NCBI GenBank assembly: GCA_020091685.1
Contig: CM034605.1
Coordinates: 8,363,019-8,427,018, forward strand
Source: Lutjanus erythropterus
Lineage: Eukaryota > Chordata > Actinopteri > Lutjaniformes > Lutjanidae
Length of the DNA: 64,000 nucleotides
Direction: 5' to 3'
Shown: positions 38,501-52,600 of the stretch, in pieces
Position numbering within the stretch: position 1 is the first letter of the stretch
How the letters are laid out: every line of letters begins with the position of its first letter
The notes under the pieces: generated by a model
The model's database searches: none
What the model saw: only the letters and a program-made list of their open reading frames with translations
Told to the model about the DNA's origin: nothing
Position numbers and translations under genes: made by a program

Positions 38501-41500
38501 CGACTGCCTGCCAAACTCCATTAACATATTGCTTAATTTAGCTATTTATAAACATCTACTCCTTCTAAAAGATTATTAATGATTTTTTACAAGTCATAAA
38601 TGGACACTTACTCATTCAGCAAGCATTCGGCATTGATTTTAACTCTAATCAATGTGAAACGGGCAAACAACACATTTACAGGCTGGAATAGATATTTCAA
38701 CGGAGGACATGGCTGTAGTGTTGTCGTAACTTGGCATGTTTTAATCTATGATAACATATCATGGTCATTTTATGATTTATTACAGTAAATATATTACAGA
38801 TTTCTCCTTTGTACTTCATTACTGTGTACCTCTTTCCATAATGTCAAAACTTTTAATGCTAACCTTTCTTTAAAATCCTATAAATCTCAGAGAGGGTATA
38901 TTTTCCCTGTACCATTTCTCTCTTTCTCTCCTCAGGCCGCTCCTAGACAACAAACTGAGAGTGCACCGGCCTGATGGTGTTAGGATACAGTCAGTGTTCC
39001 TATGTGTCTTACTGAGAGTTTGTGTGTGTGTCTGTGTGTGTGTGTGTGTGTGTGTTTGAGTGTGTGTTCCCTCAGCTCAGTCTCATGGAACAGCGATTAC
39101 CTCCAGCTCAGGGGCCCTGAGCTGAGAATACGCCCCCCATCGGTCCACCAGGGACCCATACATGTACTACTCTGGCTGGCTTCTTCCTGCCTTAATTTCC
39201 CTCCACCTCCCTTCTTCTTTTCTTCCTTTCCATCTCTCCTCTCTCCCCTGCCTTCTCTCTTCCTTCACTCACTCTTTCTCTCTGCCGCAACAGGATGTTT
39301 TTTTTTTCCCCGGCACAAAGGTGCCCGAGAGCAAGATGAATGCGCTGTGCCGCCTTTTTTTTCCCCGATAGCGGCACATGCATATATTAAGTGTGATTAA
39401 ACGCTGTGCAATGCCTCCATCAAGTGCTTTCTAATGGGCTTTTTTATGACATGAATTAGTCATAATGGGAGAGCGCCACAGCCGAAAACCTCCAACCACT
39501 GTTGTTGTTGTTGTTGATTTGGATATTTCACCGTACACATGAGAGCTTCTGCTTATATTGCTTAAGGTGGGTGAGGGGTGTTTTTACAGTATGGATAAAT
39601 GAGGTTCACGGGCATTTGGCAGCTCCAAACTTATTTCTTCTTCGCTGGTTTATCAGCACTCTCTTTTTGTGGGAGTTTGCATGCAGAATCTTTACTTGAG
39701 AGAGAAGGTGCGACGATCAAAAGGTAAATTTATTTCTGTGTCTTGACTCACACAAAGCTTTTTAGGGAACACGTAGGCAGCAAACGAAGGAGTCTATATT
39801 TCCCCCCATTATAGGGAAATGGGGCCAGATAAGCGTGGATTTGGTGTGAGCTTGTTTCTTTGCCATGGAGCTCCCCTGTGCACCTCGGCCCCCATAGAGG
39901 GATTACATATGTATCATCAGCCGTGCTCTATGACTAATTACATCTGTGAGATGAGATTATGGGGAGGTTTACCAAGCCAATCCCTCCTCTTAGGCTATGT
40001 GTATCGGTTCCAACATGAGGTATTACACTATGTGTCTGCGTGAGTGTGTGAAAGAGAGAAAGATGCCAGTTAGGGGGGAATTGACTGACATAAATCCGGT
40101 TAGCATTTTTCTTTTCGTCCACATAAGACGGTATTGCAATTTGGGCCAAATACTCCTCCTTGTGGCCAGTCGCAAGGGTGCAGATCTCATTATATTTGGG
40201 GGAACAGTGGTTTTCTACCCTGGACACTTATTAATGTTAAAATACCCTCTGCTCCAAGCAGTCTTTCAAGTAGACACACTTTTAAACTAAACTCCATTGT
40301 GAAAGCAGGTGTTTTATGGAAGGACCATATTTTTTACAGCAAAAACTTTAGTTACACCTTTAGTCAGAAAGACTCTTTCTGATTCAATCGGCACACGTCA
40401 TTTAAACAGTAATGTCATGAACTAACCTGTGATGCAGTGTTTACCACAGACGTACACTACTGACTGCATGACTGCATGATACAAACATCTGTGAAGGAAT
40501 GGGGAGTAACCACAAGAAAAGTAACAAATATCACAAGCTGAAAGATAAAAATACATACACATGAATGGCCAAAACCAGAAACATGTAGCAGGAAAATATA
40601 AAAAGAGCTATTCAGATTAAAAAATGAAAGGATAAAGATTATCACAAATGGTACAATAAAGAAAGAAACATACGAACATTCTCATTCTATCTGTCCTCAA
40701 GTCAGAAATGTTAAATTAATCTGTGCTTAAAATGATAGGAAATAGGCTCATTTAAGTTCTGTGAAAATAAAGGGCTCAAACTTACTAATAAAGAGACAAA
40801 TCACAGAGTGGGGGACACATACAATGAAATAAATTTGGAGCCCAATTCAGTTTTCATGTTGTCATTGAAATGGTGTAAAGACTGAGTACAAAATCTATTA
40901 ATGAATACAACTGAAAACAAGGACAAATAGCATATGAGGTTAAATCAATTAAGAGCTATCTGACCCTGCTAAACAGTTTGGGCCCTTACAAGAGCATACA
41001 GTTTTAGAAATGTATAGAAACATCTGTATAAAAACATCAAGTCAAAATACATCTACCAAAACCAAACTTCAGCCACAGTGTCCTTTGAAATTTCTTTTCC
41101 GGGCTGGAATAAGTGTTTATATATGCTTGTTTTGTTTCAGGTTAATCAGTTTTAAAACTAATTACAAATGTTTGCTGAATGACCTGAATGGTTACGTTTC
41201 TGTAAATGAGTCATAAACTTTAACGGTTAAATTGAGCGATAAATTAATGGAGTCTGGCCGGCAGTAAAGCAGGCAGTCACCAGTCTCCAACTCCAGAGTG
41301 TGTATTTTCAGAGTTGCTTGTTATAGACGAATTCGGCAAAGTATCAAATATTAACCAGCCGCCATTGCTGCAGTGGCGTCTCCCTACAGTATGACCATGA
41401 ATGAATGCGAGCCGACATAAGAAATTTACATTTTTCTACTTTTACACTTACTTTATATGTAACGTTCCTTTTGACAATGATGTCCTGGTAGTCGGGAGCA

Positions 41501-44500
41501 ACTTGTGCAGTTTGGCTGCTTCAACAGTTGTGTCAAATTTCAATTTTTGACAAAAACTGAATGCAAAATGTGTACAGAGGACCACCATGTGCCATAGTGG
41601 ATCAAAAATATTAACAGAAAGGAACTGAAAATCCTGAAGACCTGATGAAAAATGTGAATTCACATATATTTTTTAAATATATATTACACAGTGCTTCACC
41701 ACTTAAATGGGGCAGGGGTGGTCCATTTTTTCTCTTCTCCATTATCCATTTCTGGCTGTTGTCACAACCAAGGTCTGTTATGTAACATTTGAATAACATT
41801 AATAAAAGGAACTTTCACCAGTTACTGAGGGCCGCTGTAAATCCAATTATCCGTGCTGTCACTATTAGCAAGTAACAGCAGACACGGTGTCTAGAAGGGA
41901 GCCCCACATCCGCAAGATCTCGCAAGAGTGAACACTTTGACCAAAACCATGAAAAGTCTTGCAAATCTGAGGTTTTACTTCTAGACACTGAGAGTGATGG
42001 ACACGACATGCAAGTGCAGCAATGGCGGCACTGCTAGATGGCAGAACGCACGAAGGATTCATCTTTTGTCAGATTACAATGTTGCATAAATCTTGTGCTC
42101 CTGCAGTGTTCCTGCAGCCTGCCTCTGCCTGGAGAAGACTTGGCATGGCAAAACAACTCACTTCAACCATTAGATTGTATATTAAATAAGATTTCAACTT
42201 ATTTAATATTCAGGTAACTCATTCGGAGCTATATGACCCTGTCATTTGGGATGAATCAATACATGACAACCCAGTGAATTCAACAAGTGTTTTTATGTAT
42301 GTATTATTTCAAAGTGCAGTTGGCCTCTATTAAATATATATTGCAAATTACATAATTTATTTAGAAATAATTTACTGGGGCCTAAGGTCGGTTGTTGCCC
42401 ATTGTCGACTTCCTCTGTCATCCGCCCCTTCCCACATCTCCCCCGTCTTCTTTTTTCTTCAGTCTTTCAGGCCTCGCTTTCTCTCATTGCCTCTTATGTT
42501 TTGTCTCCCCAGTTTCTCTCAATCGTCTTTTTTTACATGGTTGTCCAGGAGATAATCTTGAGTCAGCAGGAGATAGACCAAATTGTTCCAAACATGGTGT
42601 TCCCTTTCAGCCCCCATGTCACTGGCTTTGGCCTGCCTGCCATGCAATGATAGACATTGCCTTCAATCACAGACACACACACACACACACACACACACGC
42701 AAACTCACGGATGGCTAACATTCAGCAGGTTGCAGATAAGCCCCTCTGATGTCACTTGCAACACCATGTGATGAGCCGCCTGAGAGAGAGGGAGAGACAC
42801 GGGGGAGGCTGGGGGAGGGAGATTGAGCGGGATTGATTTCTGCTGTCACCATGGCAACAAATAACATGATCCTCTCCAAAAGCACACCTTAATTAGTTAA
42901 ATTATGACTTGTGGGAGAGGGAAACGGAGGAAGACGGGGGAGAAAATGGAGGGGGAGAATGGGGGGGGATTTGTAGAGGAGAGGATAGAAGAGTTTTTCT
43001 TCACCGATTCTGTACGCTCATCTTCAATCTTTTGCGAGAGCTGTTTGTTTGATCAGGGATATGTTGTGTACTGTGCTTTTTATTGTGACGTTCAGATTCC
43101 ATGCTGCTTGGTTTTTACTACGACAATAAAGGAGTATGGCAGTGACAGACCGCCAAATATCATCTTTGTACAATTTTTGTGACTTCTGTTCTTGTGCAGC
43201 TTTCACTGTGACCCACTTATCTCTCCACAGCCTGTCATTACTTTGTGAATCTAAACTGGATTCATCTCTAAAAACTCTGTTCATCATCTTTCTCTTCTTT
43301 CTGTGTGTGTAGGCAGGGGAGCTATCAAGGCCCGAGCATCAGCCAGGCAAGCACCATGGCTACCACTGTCCCCTACAGCCAGCCAACGGGAAACAACAGC
43401 TCAGCCATGGGCAATGCACAAGGTCCCGCCTACAATATGCCACCTTCAGGTATACTAGATACTACACTACAAGTAAATCATAAATATCAGGCTATGCTCA
43501 CTTACCCTTTACTTTTTCACACACTTTCTGACATTTTATAGATGGTGCTGCTCTAGATTAAATATCACAATTAGCTTTGGTCTTTGTGGTTATTTGATAA
43601 CTTCAGCAAATAAAAAAATTAAGGCACGTCCCAGTGGAAGTTGTAGTTTTTCAGAAGCTTAATGTTTTGTCATAGAACTGATTAAGTTGCTCCCAGTAAC
43701 TGAATTTAATTCCAACAAGTAACCACTGTCGTGTTCAGTTTCTCATGTTTATAACCGACCAAATTTCATGAAAATCAGTCCAGAATTAAATAATTTATGG
43801 TCAGCTTTGTGGTGAAATATGCATCACTCACACATTGTACTGTTGAGCGGATCTTGACCTCTCCACCTCGACCGCACAGACACAAGTGGAGACATACAGC
43901 AACAGCCAATGAGGTATCTATGTTTCTGTCTCTATGAGCTAAATGCCACTTAGCAGATTAGTTATTGTAATGGTCTTCATTGTCTTCAGGTATGAATACT
44001 TTGGAGGGAGCATACAGAGAGAGCAAGTGCTGACATTAGCAATACAAATGTCATCATTTAGCCCACACAGAACTTTGGAAAATACATATCTGACAAGTGA
44101 GAGAACTATATAATAACTATAATTATCTCAGTTTCCCTTCCAGGCCCATTCACACAAGCTGTCAGCCTCTATCAACAGAACATACAAAGGTTTCAAATGA
44201 AGTTATGACCCCATCTCCACTCGCTTATCTTGCAGTGCAATGTACAGAATACATGTTGATAAAATAGAGAAGAGCCTGTCGATTAAGAAAGCACAGCCCC
44301 GCAGGTTAATGTTGGACTGAGCCACTCAAGATTAACCTCTGTGTTTCTGTTGAATGTACAGCAGAACCAACTCAGGATTGTTTCCATTCACTGGCAGAGA
44401 GAGGACTAGAAGGGCCAAAAGATAGTAAAAGAAATCAGGAGAGTTCTCTGAAACATCGGTTACTTTCTCAGAGCTCTCACTTCTCCCGTAGAGCTGGCCC

Positions 44501-46499
44501 TCCAGTGAGCAAAGATTAATGTGGTGCATCCCTTCTCCTTTCAGCCCCTCACCCTGCTGCATTGTTGCTAAACGCACCTCGGAGAGCACTGTGGTTCACA
44601 AAATGAAAGGCACCTTTTATTCACAACCAAATATCAGAATGCGTGACATTTGGAAAACTTCAAACGAATTAGAGCGCCAAGGTTCCTCAAAACTCATCTG
44701 GTTTGCCCCTGGGCACGGTAAAAAGCCATTAGTTTTCCCACCGTGCTGCAGCACACTGGGGAAAAATAAAGAAGGGAGCCTTGTATCCAAGGACCCCTTC
44801 TTTCTCTTAATAAGAAATATGCAGCTGCTGCTGTGAAAGGTAGTCTTTAAGGAACGCTTCTTCAATTAGAAACCTCATGAAGGTACACAAATGTCTCAGA
44901 AAACAGAAACAAGTCCCCTTGTCAGCCAGCATATCTCAAATACTAACCTTCCCATTCTGTCGCCACTTTGAACATGTGAGAACATAGATGATTTCTCCCA
45001 AACTGAGGATGTGCAGCCAGCAAGGTTGAAAGAGCACACTGGCTCTCTTTGAGTGGAGTCTTATCTCATTCTCTTTCTATGTCTTCCTTAAGCAGCAGCA
45101 GCAAGCCGTCTTTTTATATTTTTCTTTCACAATCTTCCCTTTGAGATGAATGGCCGGACAGGCTTTAGAGGCGCCTTGAGAAGACAGAAAGAATACATAA
45201 TATTTAAACTGCAGAAAGAGGTTAGACTATTTTACATGGTCTGACTTTGTCTGTGACATTATGCAAACTATTATCCAGCTGCTCTGATGACCGCGTCGCT
45301 CCCTTTAGGGAGTTAAAACATTGAATCGACCGTAATACCAAAACATGCCAAGTGTACTGTTAGCACACCTATTGGCAGTAGTGTTATTAACAAATTACAA
45401 ATACTCATGTTACTGTCATTAATTCATGGGTGCAGGGGAGGCTCATTGAATGAAAGTAAAAAAATATGTCATTAGTTATTACATTACTTACCAAAAGATC
45501 GCATAAAATAGTCTAGGTATGATTTGGTTAAAGAGATAGTTCATAGATACAGTAGTTACAGTAAATACAGTAGTAGGGAGGTTTTTCCCACTTTTCCCAC
45601 TTGTTTTCACACTTTCCACAAGAGTCAGAAACTTTTTTTTTTCATGTATTTGGTGTCATCTGAATTTATGTCAAACAGCAATATTTGGCTATCTTGGCAA
45701 TGGGCTCTTCCTAAGCCCCGCCCCTTTGTGCTCCAATAACAGTTGAACAACACCAGTAGTTTAAGTTTTACTATCAGTTCATTTGAGAGTATGTTCATTT
45801 TTATGGCCACAGAACAAAGCTTATCTGCCCAAAAATATTTCTCACTGAATGTTTTTTATTCTCTCAGTTTTGTTCTCTTTGTTAAAAAATCAGTACAAAT
45901 ATATTTTAGTAAATGTTTCCTCGTTCTTGGTTAAGGAGCCATGGGAATGTCTGGAGATGCGATGATGAGCCCAGACGGAAAACCGAAAACGGAGGTGAAA
46001 GACGACAGCGGCCCAGCCAACGAGCCTCACAAACCAAAGGTACCCCGCTGACCTTTCTCCTCTTCCCATCTTTCTCTGCAATTCCCTCCCGCCCTCTCGA
46101 TTTCTTTTTTTTTTTGTGTTTTGTTTTGTTTTTTGATCTTGCTCACCCTAATGAAGCAAACCAGATCTGATCAGCATATGCTGCCTCAGCACAGTGGGCC
46201 GTTTCTCTGTTGTTTTCTCGCCATATTTAATGATTTGTTTAACATTTACCATTCCTAATGTTTTCCTCGCTTTGTTTTTGCCCCCAGCACTCTCTTCTCT
46301 CGCTGATGTTTTGGCAGCCCAAGCAGCAAAAAAGAGAGACACACAGAGAGAAAGAGAGGGCTCGGCATCTGCAGTACACACATGCATGTACACACATTCA
46401 ACACTAAAATACAGAGCTCACACACACACAGAGCATTTTTATTTATTTATTTTATTTAATATAAAGACAAGAAGCCACACAATGGCCTTTCCAGTCAGT

Positions 46500-46564
<65 letters not shown>

Positions 46565-46624
46565 CATCCTTCTCTTGAACACAACTTCCTCAGTGCCTTC
46601 TCTCAAATACACTCCCACAAACAG

Positions 46625-46655
<31 letters not shown>

Positions 46656-49600
46656 CCAATACACAATGCTGACTTCTCATTTTGCCCTACAATTGCAGCT
46701 CAGCTTGGCTCAGCTCAGCAACAACAGAACTCTGCTCTTTGCTCTTTTCTACCCCCTCCCCTTGTTTTTGCTTAACAACCCCTCTCCCACACACACACAA
46801 ATGTGCAGGAACACACTCACACGCCTCCATCACATCCACTACACGTCTTTTCCCTCCAAATCCCTGTCTTTTCTTTTGCTGATTACGGTAGTAGGGCCTT
46901 TTGAATTATTTAAGGCAGTCAGAGCAGCCAGAAAGACCCCCAGTGCTCCCAAAAGAGATGATCTGTCTGCCGAGAGAGAGAAGGAGAGAAGGAGGTGGAA
47001 GAGAGAGGGAAAGACAGGGAAAGAGAGAGGGAGAGGGAGAAAGATAAGGTTTTGCTGACATGAGCATTCTGTACACAGACCAGAAGCACTTGTCAAGCTG
47101 TTGTTCCCTCTTTCGCAGTCTCTTTCACACACACACACAGAGACACACACACACACACACTAGACGTAGACTCACTCTCACACACTGATGCGAGCTAACA
47201 TGGAGTGATTTACACAAATTGGAGCTTGTGTAAAGATTCACACACACACATAGACAGAGTAATACATACTGATCTGCATGCATTTTAAATCTCTGGCATG
47301 CAAACACAATGCATTTATGTATGTGGATAAAAACACAATAACAGTGATACAGGCAAAATCTTTCACACACCTATTACACTTAAACCACAGTGCAGTTCAA
47401 TGATGGAAAGTAACTAGGTACATTTGCTCAAGTAATTGTGAGGTACTTGTACTTTGCTTGAGTATTTCCCTTTTATGTTACTTTAGACTTCTACTCCGCT
47501 TCATTTCACAGGGTTAAATTGTACTTTTCACCTCACTTTTTACTTCACTACTTCACTACATTTATTTTACAGCTATAGTAACTAGTTACTTTATAGATTC
47601 AGGTCATTTGTAGAAAATATGATTAACACATAATTACAGATGTATTGTTATATACTGTATAAACACAAGAACCAGAGTATAGGATTTAGTGGCAAACACT
47701 AGGGCTCACTCTCCTCTTCCAAATGCGTAGGAAAACATACGGTGGCCACAAAACTCACAAAAAGTGTGAAAGACCATATTTTGAGCCAAGTGCAGTACAA
47801 GTAAAGTCACAAATATTAAAAGTAAAGTAAGTAAAAGTAAACAAAGTAAAAGGAGATATTATCAGTAAAGTGTGCCCTTTACAAAGTGTTATTAACTGTA
47901 TTATTACTGATGCTTTAAGATGTAAACAGGATTTTAAAATTGTAGCTGGTTGAGGTGAGATTTCATCACTACATGTACTCTTGGGTATTCAAAAGTTTAT
48001 ATAAATCTATAACAAAGCATCACATTTTAAGATAGAAAGGAAATGTTATTCTAAAAAAGTAATTACTAACTATAGTATGCAAACAAATGTTATGGACTTG
48101 AAGATACAACATCCCTGTAAAATATACTGAAGTGCAAGTATAACCTAAAATGGAAATAGTTGAACTTGTACTTACATACAACCAATACTTGATGTTTGCA
48201 TCATAACACAAACACACACACACACTGGCCTCAGTGTTGTAACTTTAACACATTGTTGTGTTACACTGATGCTGTGGAGGTGGGTGAACAGCGATGGATG
48301 CGTTTATCCATGTCCCGCTCCTCTCTGTCTTTCTCCTCACCAGCTACAGGATGGCTACAGCAACAATAACAGCAGTGGTGGCTCCCAGCAGTGTGTGTCC
48401 CAGCCGGCCACGCCAGGCGGTGCCCTGCCAGTACCCTCTCCCCTCTCGCCCAGCCCAGCCAGCCTGTCCTCCTACCATGGAGATGACAGCGACAGCATCA
48501 GCAGCCCCCCCTGGCCCCTCAAGACCCCCTCCAGTCCTGTAAGAACTACAAACTCAAACACTATATGGTGGACAGACGTGTGTATTTACTGAATAAGCCA
48601 CATTAACGTAAACACAGAGACCAAACCAAGCAACTTAACCAAATTCAACATTTGAATTTCCCTTTATGGACAATAATGTCAGTACAAGCTGTTTATTTGA
48701 TTGATTTATGTATGACTGAGGGATTATGACGTTATTACTTGAACAAAAGTAGTCTTGTGTGGGATTAAACTTTGTCCACCAGTTTGAACTTGAGGGATAT
48801 GACTGTGCTGTGAATGAACTTTGAAGTAAACACAGGCTGCACGCTCAACAAAATGCTCTGAAGAAGTGTTTATTTTTGCTTGGTCATTCAACCAAGGGCC
48901 TACTTCAGAACGTGTAAATATGGGATGAAACTTTAATGATCCCCATGAGGAGAGTGGGCTGTTGTAGCACAAAACAGCAACAGGATACAGCAAAGAAAAA
49001 AGTGCAGAATAGCGTATATATAACAGAATATGTGATATATTGTGCTTGAACTCCTCAAATGAGCATTTATAAACACATGTCAACTACCGGATATGACTGA
49101 AAAGTAGGAAAGAAAAACTGTTTTATTATTGTTCTACCACATATAGTGTGGCATATTAACATGACTGTAGTGTATAAAAGGCACTTTTCCGTTATCATAA
49201 GCCAACTTTTCTCCTCTTTTTGCCCCTCATCACTCACCAGAAAGCCAACCCTAACTCCTCCTCCCTGAGCGGGGAGCGAATCACGCGGCTATTTGAGCTG
49301 GGAGTTGAGCCGGAGAGGCGGGGCTGGGTGGAGCGATACCTAAACTTCATGGAGGAGAGGGGAACGCCTGTCGCCCAGCTTCCCGCCGTGGGCAAGAAGC
49401 CACTGGACCTCTGGAAGCTCTACATAGCTGTTCGGGAGATAGGAGGTCTCGCCATGGTAATGTATAGGGAACATGCTCGATGTTGATATGTCGGGGTAAT
49501 GTCAAACCACATGTGATACAAACATAAAACATATAAAGGTTTACATACTGAGGACCCTGTGCAGGCCAGTCAAGTTCTTCCACACAAAAATCTGGGAAAT

Positions 49601-52600
49601 CCAGCCTGTTCTCACTCACAACAAGTCAGTGTAGCAGCTTGGTCAGTGCCCAAACTATGGTGCTGCATGTACCCCTCTAGCATCATGTTTTGATGCGCAG
49701 TCAGTCAGGTGAGTTGGCATTAAGAGTGAGAAAGTCCACATATGGTGGAGCTGGGGTGGGTGGATCCGTCAAAGAAACAAACAACTTTCACTCAGGAGCC
49801 TCTGGTTCATGTCACACGTGAAACTAAAGGTCTTGACTTCTTTTCAACTTAAATAACATATGTAAGTTATGTTGCATACGTTAACTTGCATGACCAGCAT
49901 ACTTTTTTAAAACCCAAACCACAATCTTTTCCTACACCTAACCAAATAGTTTTTGTGCTTTTATTTTGAAAGTCTAGCCACACATTGCATATTGTTGCTG
50001 TCAGGCGGAATCCTGGTATCTCCATATTTCGTCATTCTTATCTTTTTTTCATGTATTGATGCTATTGGTCACCCTGTATGTCTGTCTGTGGGTTTTACAA
50101 ATATTTAAGCAGTGAAAAGTATTTTAAAGAGGCTACCAACTTTGAGTGCGCAGTATTGAATCATCTTAATAACACAGGGTTGTTTAATTTCCTGAAAAGT
50201 AATAGTTATGGAGATACATGGTTTGTGCATGACAGCAACAACATTTATTATTATTATAACTTGACCCCGAAGCCCTTCTGTGTCATAGTTTGAAGTATAA
50301 GGTCACTAGCCAAGCCGCCGTGTTTGCAAAATTATTTCTTCATGGATCTTGCTTAATGCCCAGTGATACTGTCATGTTGAAACCAGAAACAACCTCGCTC
50401 AAACTTTTGCTAAAATATTATTGTATGTTGTCATATTAGGATTTCCCTCATTTGGAAATGAGTAATGTAATCCAAACTGTGGAAACAGCCCCAGACTGAC
50501 AGTGTTCAGTCAAGGGTGTCCACATACTTTTGGCCACGTAATGTAGTACTTTTTTGCTGTTAGATTAAAAACAGCAATATGAAAATGATACGACAAGTCT
50601 GTGGTTAAAGTAAGTAGAAAAACATTAAGTGCCCAGCCATGGAATTGATTATTGTGATTAAATTCAGCAGGCTGTGGTCAACCAAACTCCAGGCAAAATG
50701 ACAAGTGTGTGGCTGATACTACAGGGATACACTGCTGCTGTACAGAGAGGACAAGAGCACAAAGAGAGGATTCTCTACCCTGTAATTTCGTTAGTAACCC
50801 TCGTTTGACTCATTAACGTCTTGTCATCATCCTCCCTGCCCTCCACCACTCAGGTAAACAAGAACAAGAAGTGGCGTGAGCTGTCCACCAACCTCAACGT
50901 GGGTACATCCAGCAGCTCCGCCAGCTCGCTCAAGAAGCAGTACATCCAGTATCTGTTTGCCTATGAGTGTAAGATGGAGAGGGGAGAGGAGCCGCCAGCA
51001 GACAGCAGCAGCAGCAGTAGCAGCATCGCTGGAGGGGACAGCAGGAAGCAGGTCAAGATCCAGCCACCCTCACCTGGTAAGGCCTGATAACACACCAGTA
51101 CGCTGTTTTTTTTTTCATCACTCCACTCTCCCATCTGTCGGCAGCCAAACAACAGGTGCTGCTGATCAAACTACAGGTGTCAGGAATCATCAGAGAAACA
51201 CTGATCTGTATTCATGACAATGTAGCTGCAGCATCACCACAATAAAAAGCTTTGCAGCTGAGTCAGAAAACTCCAAGCTGCCACGCTAGCATCTTTAGAG
51301 CACTGGCAGAAATATTATGTGCAGATTCATACAGAAGATTAATTAACACGTTGTGTAAATTTATTCCCCAGTGTAGGTTGACAGATAAAGCATGAGGTTA
51401 ATTTAGCAAAGAAATCAAATGTAATGTTATTAGTTAGAGCTATGTTATGTCAGCTGCTGTGCACATTAGATGAATTAGACAAACTTGCCAAAATCAACAG
51501 GGTTAAATTATCTAAACACAAAATCTGTATGATTACCAACAGTGAAGTGATTCATCACGAGCCAAAAATATTATAAATTAACCAACAAAGACACTTCATA
51601 GAGACCTCCAATATGGCTACCAGAGAGTGCATTAAAACACCAGTAACAGACTTCCAGATTTTTTTTTTCCCAGATACTTTAAGGTATATGAAAAAGGGAG
51701 GAGGTGTCATGGGAGTGAAATTTAAATTTTTGAGGTTTTTGTATCATTCTGTGGCTTCCCAGTGGTGCTCTTTATGTAATCAAATGTGAACACTCAGATT
51801 TTGGGTGGAGAACATGTTTTAGCGTCGAAATTTTCCAAACCCTTGTTGGAATACATTGATCTTCTCAACCAGACATGGAAGAGGATCGAACACACGCACT
51901 CAGACACCTCCCACCCTTTTCTCTCTCTCTCTTTTTCCCTTCTTTCTTCCTCTTTTCACGACATGACCTGGGTGAAGTTGGGGGTTGAGGGGATGAGGAC
52001 TCGGTGCTGTTCTGGAATGGAAATATCTTTTCCATCTGTTTATACCGTCCTGGCAGTTGAAAGAAGTTTCTGAAGAAATCAATAAAAATATTTTAGAGAA
52101 AAAAATGTTATTTTTCCAAGCCCATCTAAAAATGTTTTCCCACGGTACCTGACATAGATTTCTGCATGATGACATGGCTACATAAAAACCTCAGGGCATC
52201 AACACTGTAACTTATGTCACTGCTTTTTGTTAATAACTACCTGGGAGCTTCTATTTGAAAAACCTGGAAAAGAACGCAGACGGACAGAGTTGCCCTTTAA
52301 GATTAGTTAATGTATTACGTGCAACAGAGTGTTAATCTAACGATAAAATGGATACATTTTAGATAATGCACTGTACTCGAAAAGTTATAAATTCAATAAT
52401 CCTTTTAAAGTTGGGCACTGCCAGTTAAATGGTCAGTTTTACCTGAAGTGAGAATTGCACCCTAAAGTGAATAGGATTGCAGGATTGGGAGGCTCCACTG
52501 CAAAATAGATATAATAAATTAAGTAATAAAAGACAGAAGAATAATAAAATAGTACAATAAAATACACATGTATGAAATTAAATAGACAATAATAAAATAA

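Larger units (their letters stand above)
28949..43312 (+). other. arid1b: arid1b intron (14.4 kb)
   Basis: It contains a TTAA-flanked MITE (29115-29627), a candidate cassette exon (30622-30795), an ATC-rich stretch (about 32230-32325) and CA tracts (32363-32413, 32529-32558). A tandem repeat block lies at 32927-33760 with a detached fragment near 34510-34605. An unexplained open stretch lies at 34901-35160, a truncated MITE at about 35880-36072 and a hAT-like fragment at about 37890-38155. Inverted copies of another repeat lie at 38155-38560 and 41223-41460. A (TG)n tract lies at 39020-39055 and a (CA)n tract at 42672-42698. Unique GC-richer stretches occur at about 36480-37000 and 39330-39490. 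Confidence 0.7.
46040..48343 (+). other. arid1b: arid1b intron (2.3 kb)
   Basis: It contains (CA)n tracts at 46503-46560, 46625-46652 and 47127-47160, and a purine-rich GAGAGGGAGAG tract (about 46970-47045). A hAT-like fragment starting GGAAAGTAACTAGGTAC lies at about 47405-47620, with a MITE fragment at about 47660-47790. The intron ends in two in-frame acceptors, CAG at 48341-48343 and CAG at 48347-48349. Confidence 0.7.

Noticed and set aside
43317-43449. Alternative acceptor four bases inside the exon at 43313
   Set aside because: It would shift the reading frame and lose the RQGSYQG match to ARID1B.
46194-46775. A 193-codon open frame on the + strand
   Set aside because: Much of it is (CA)n repeat read as His-Thr, and the rest has no recognisable domain.
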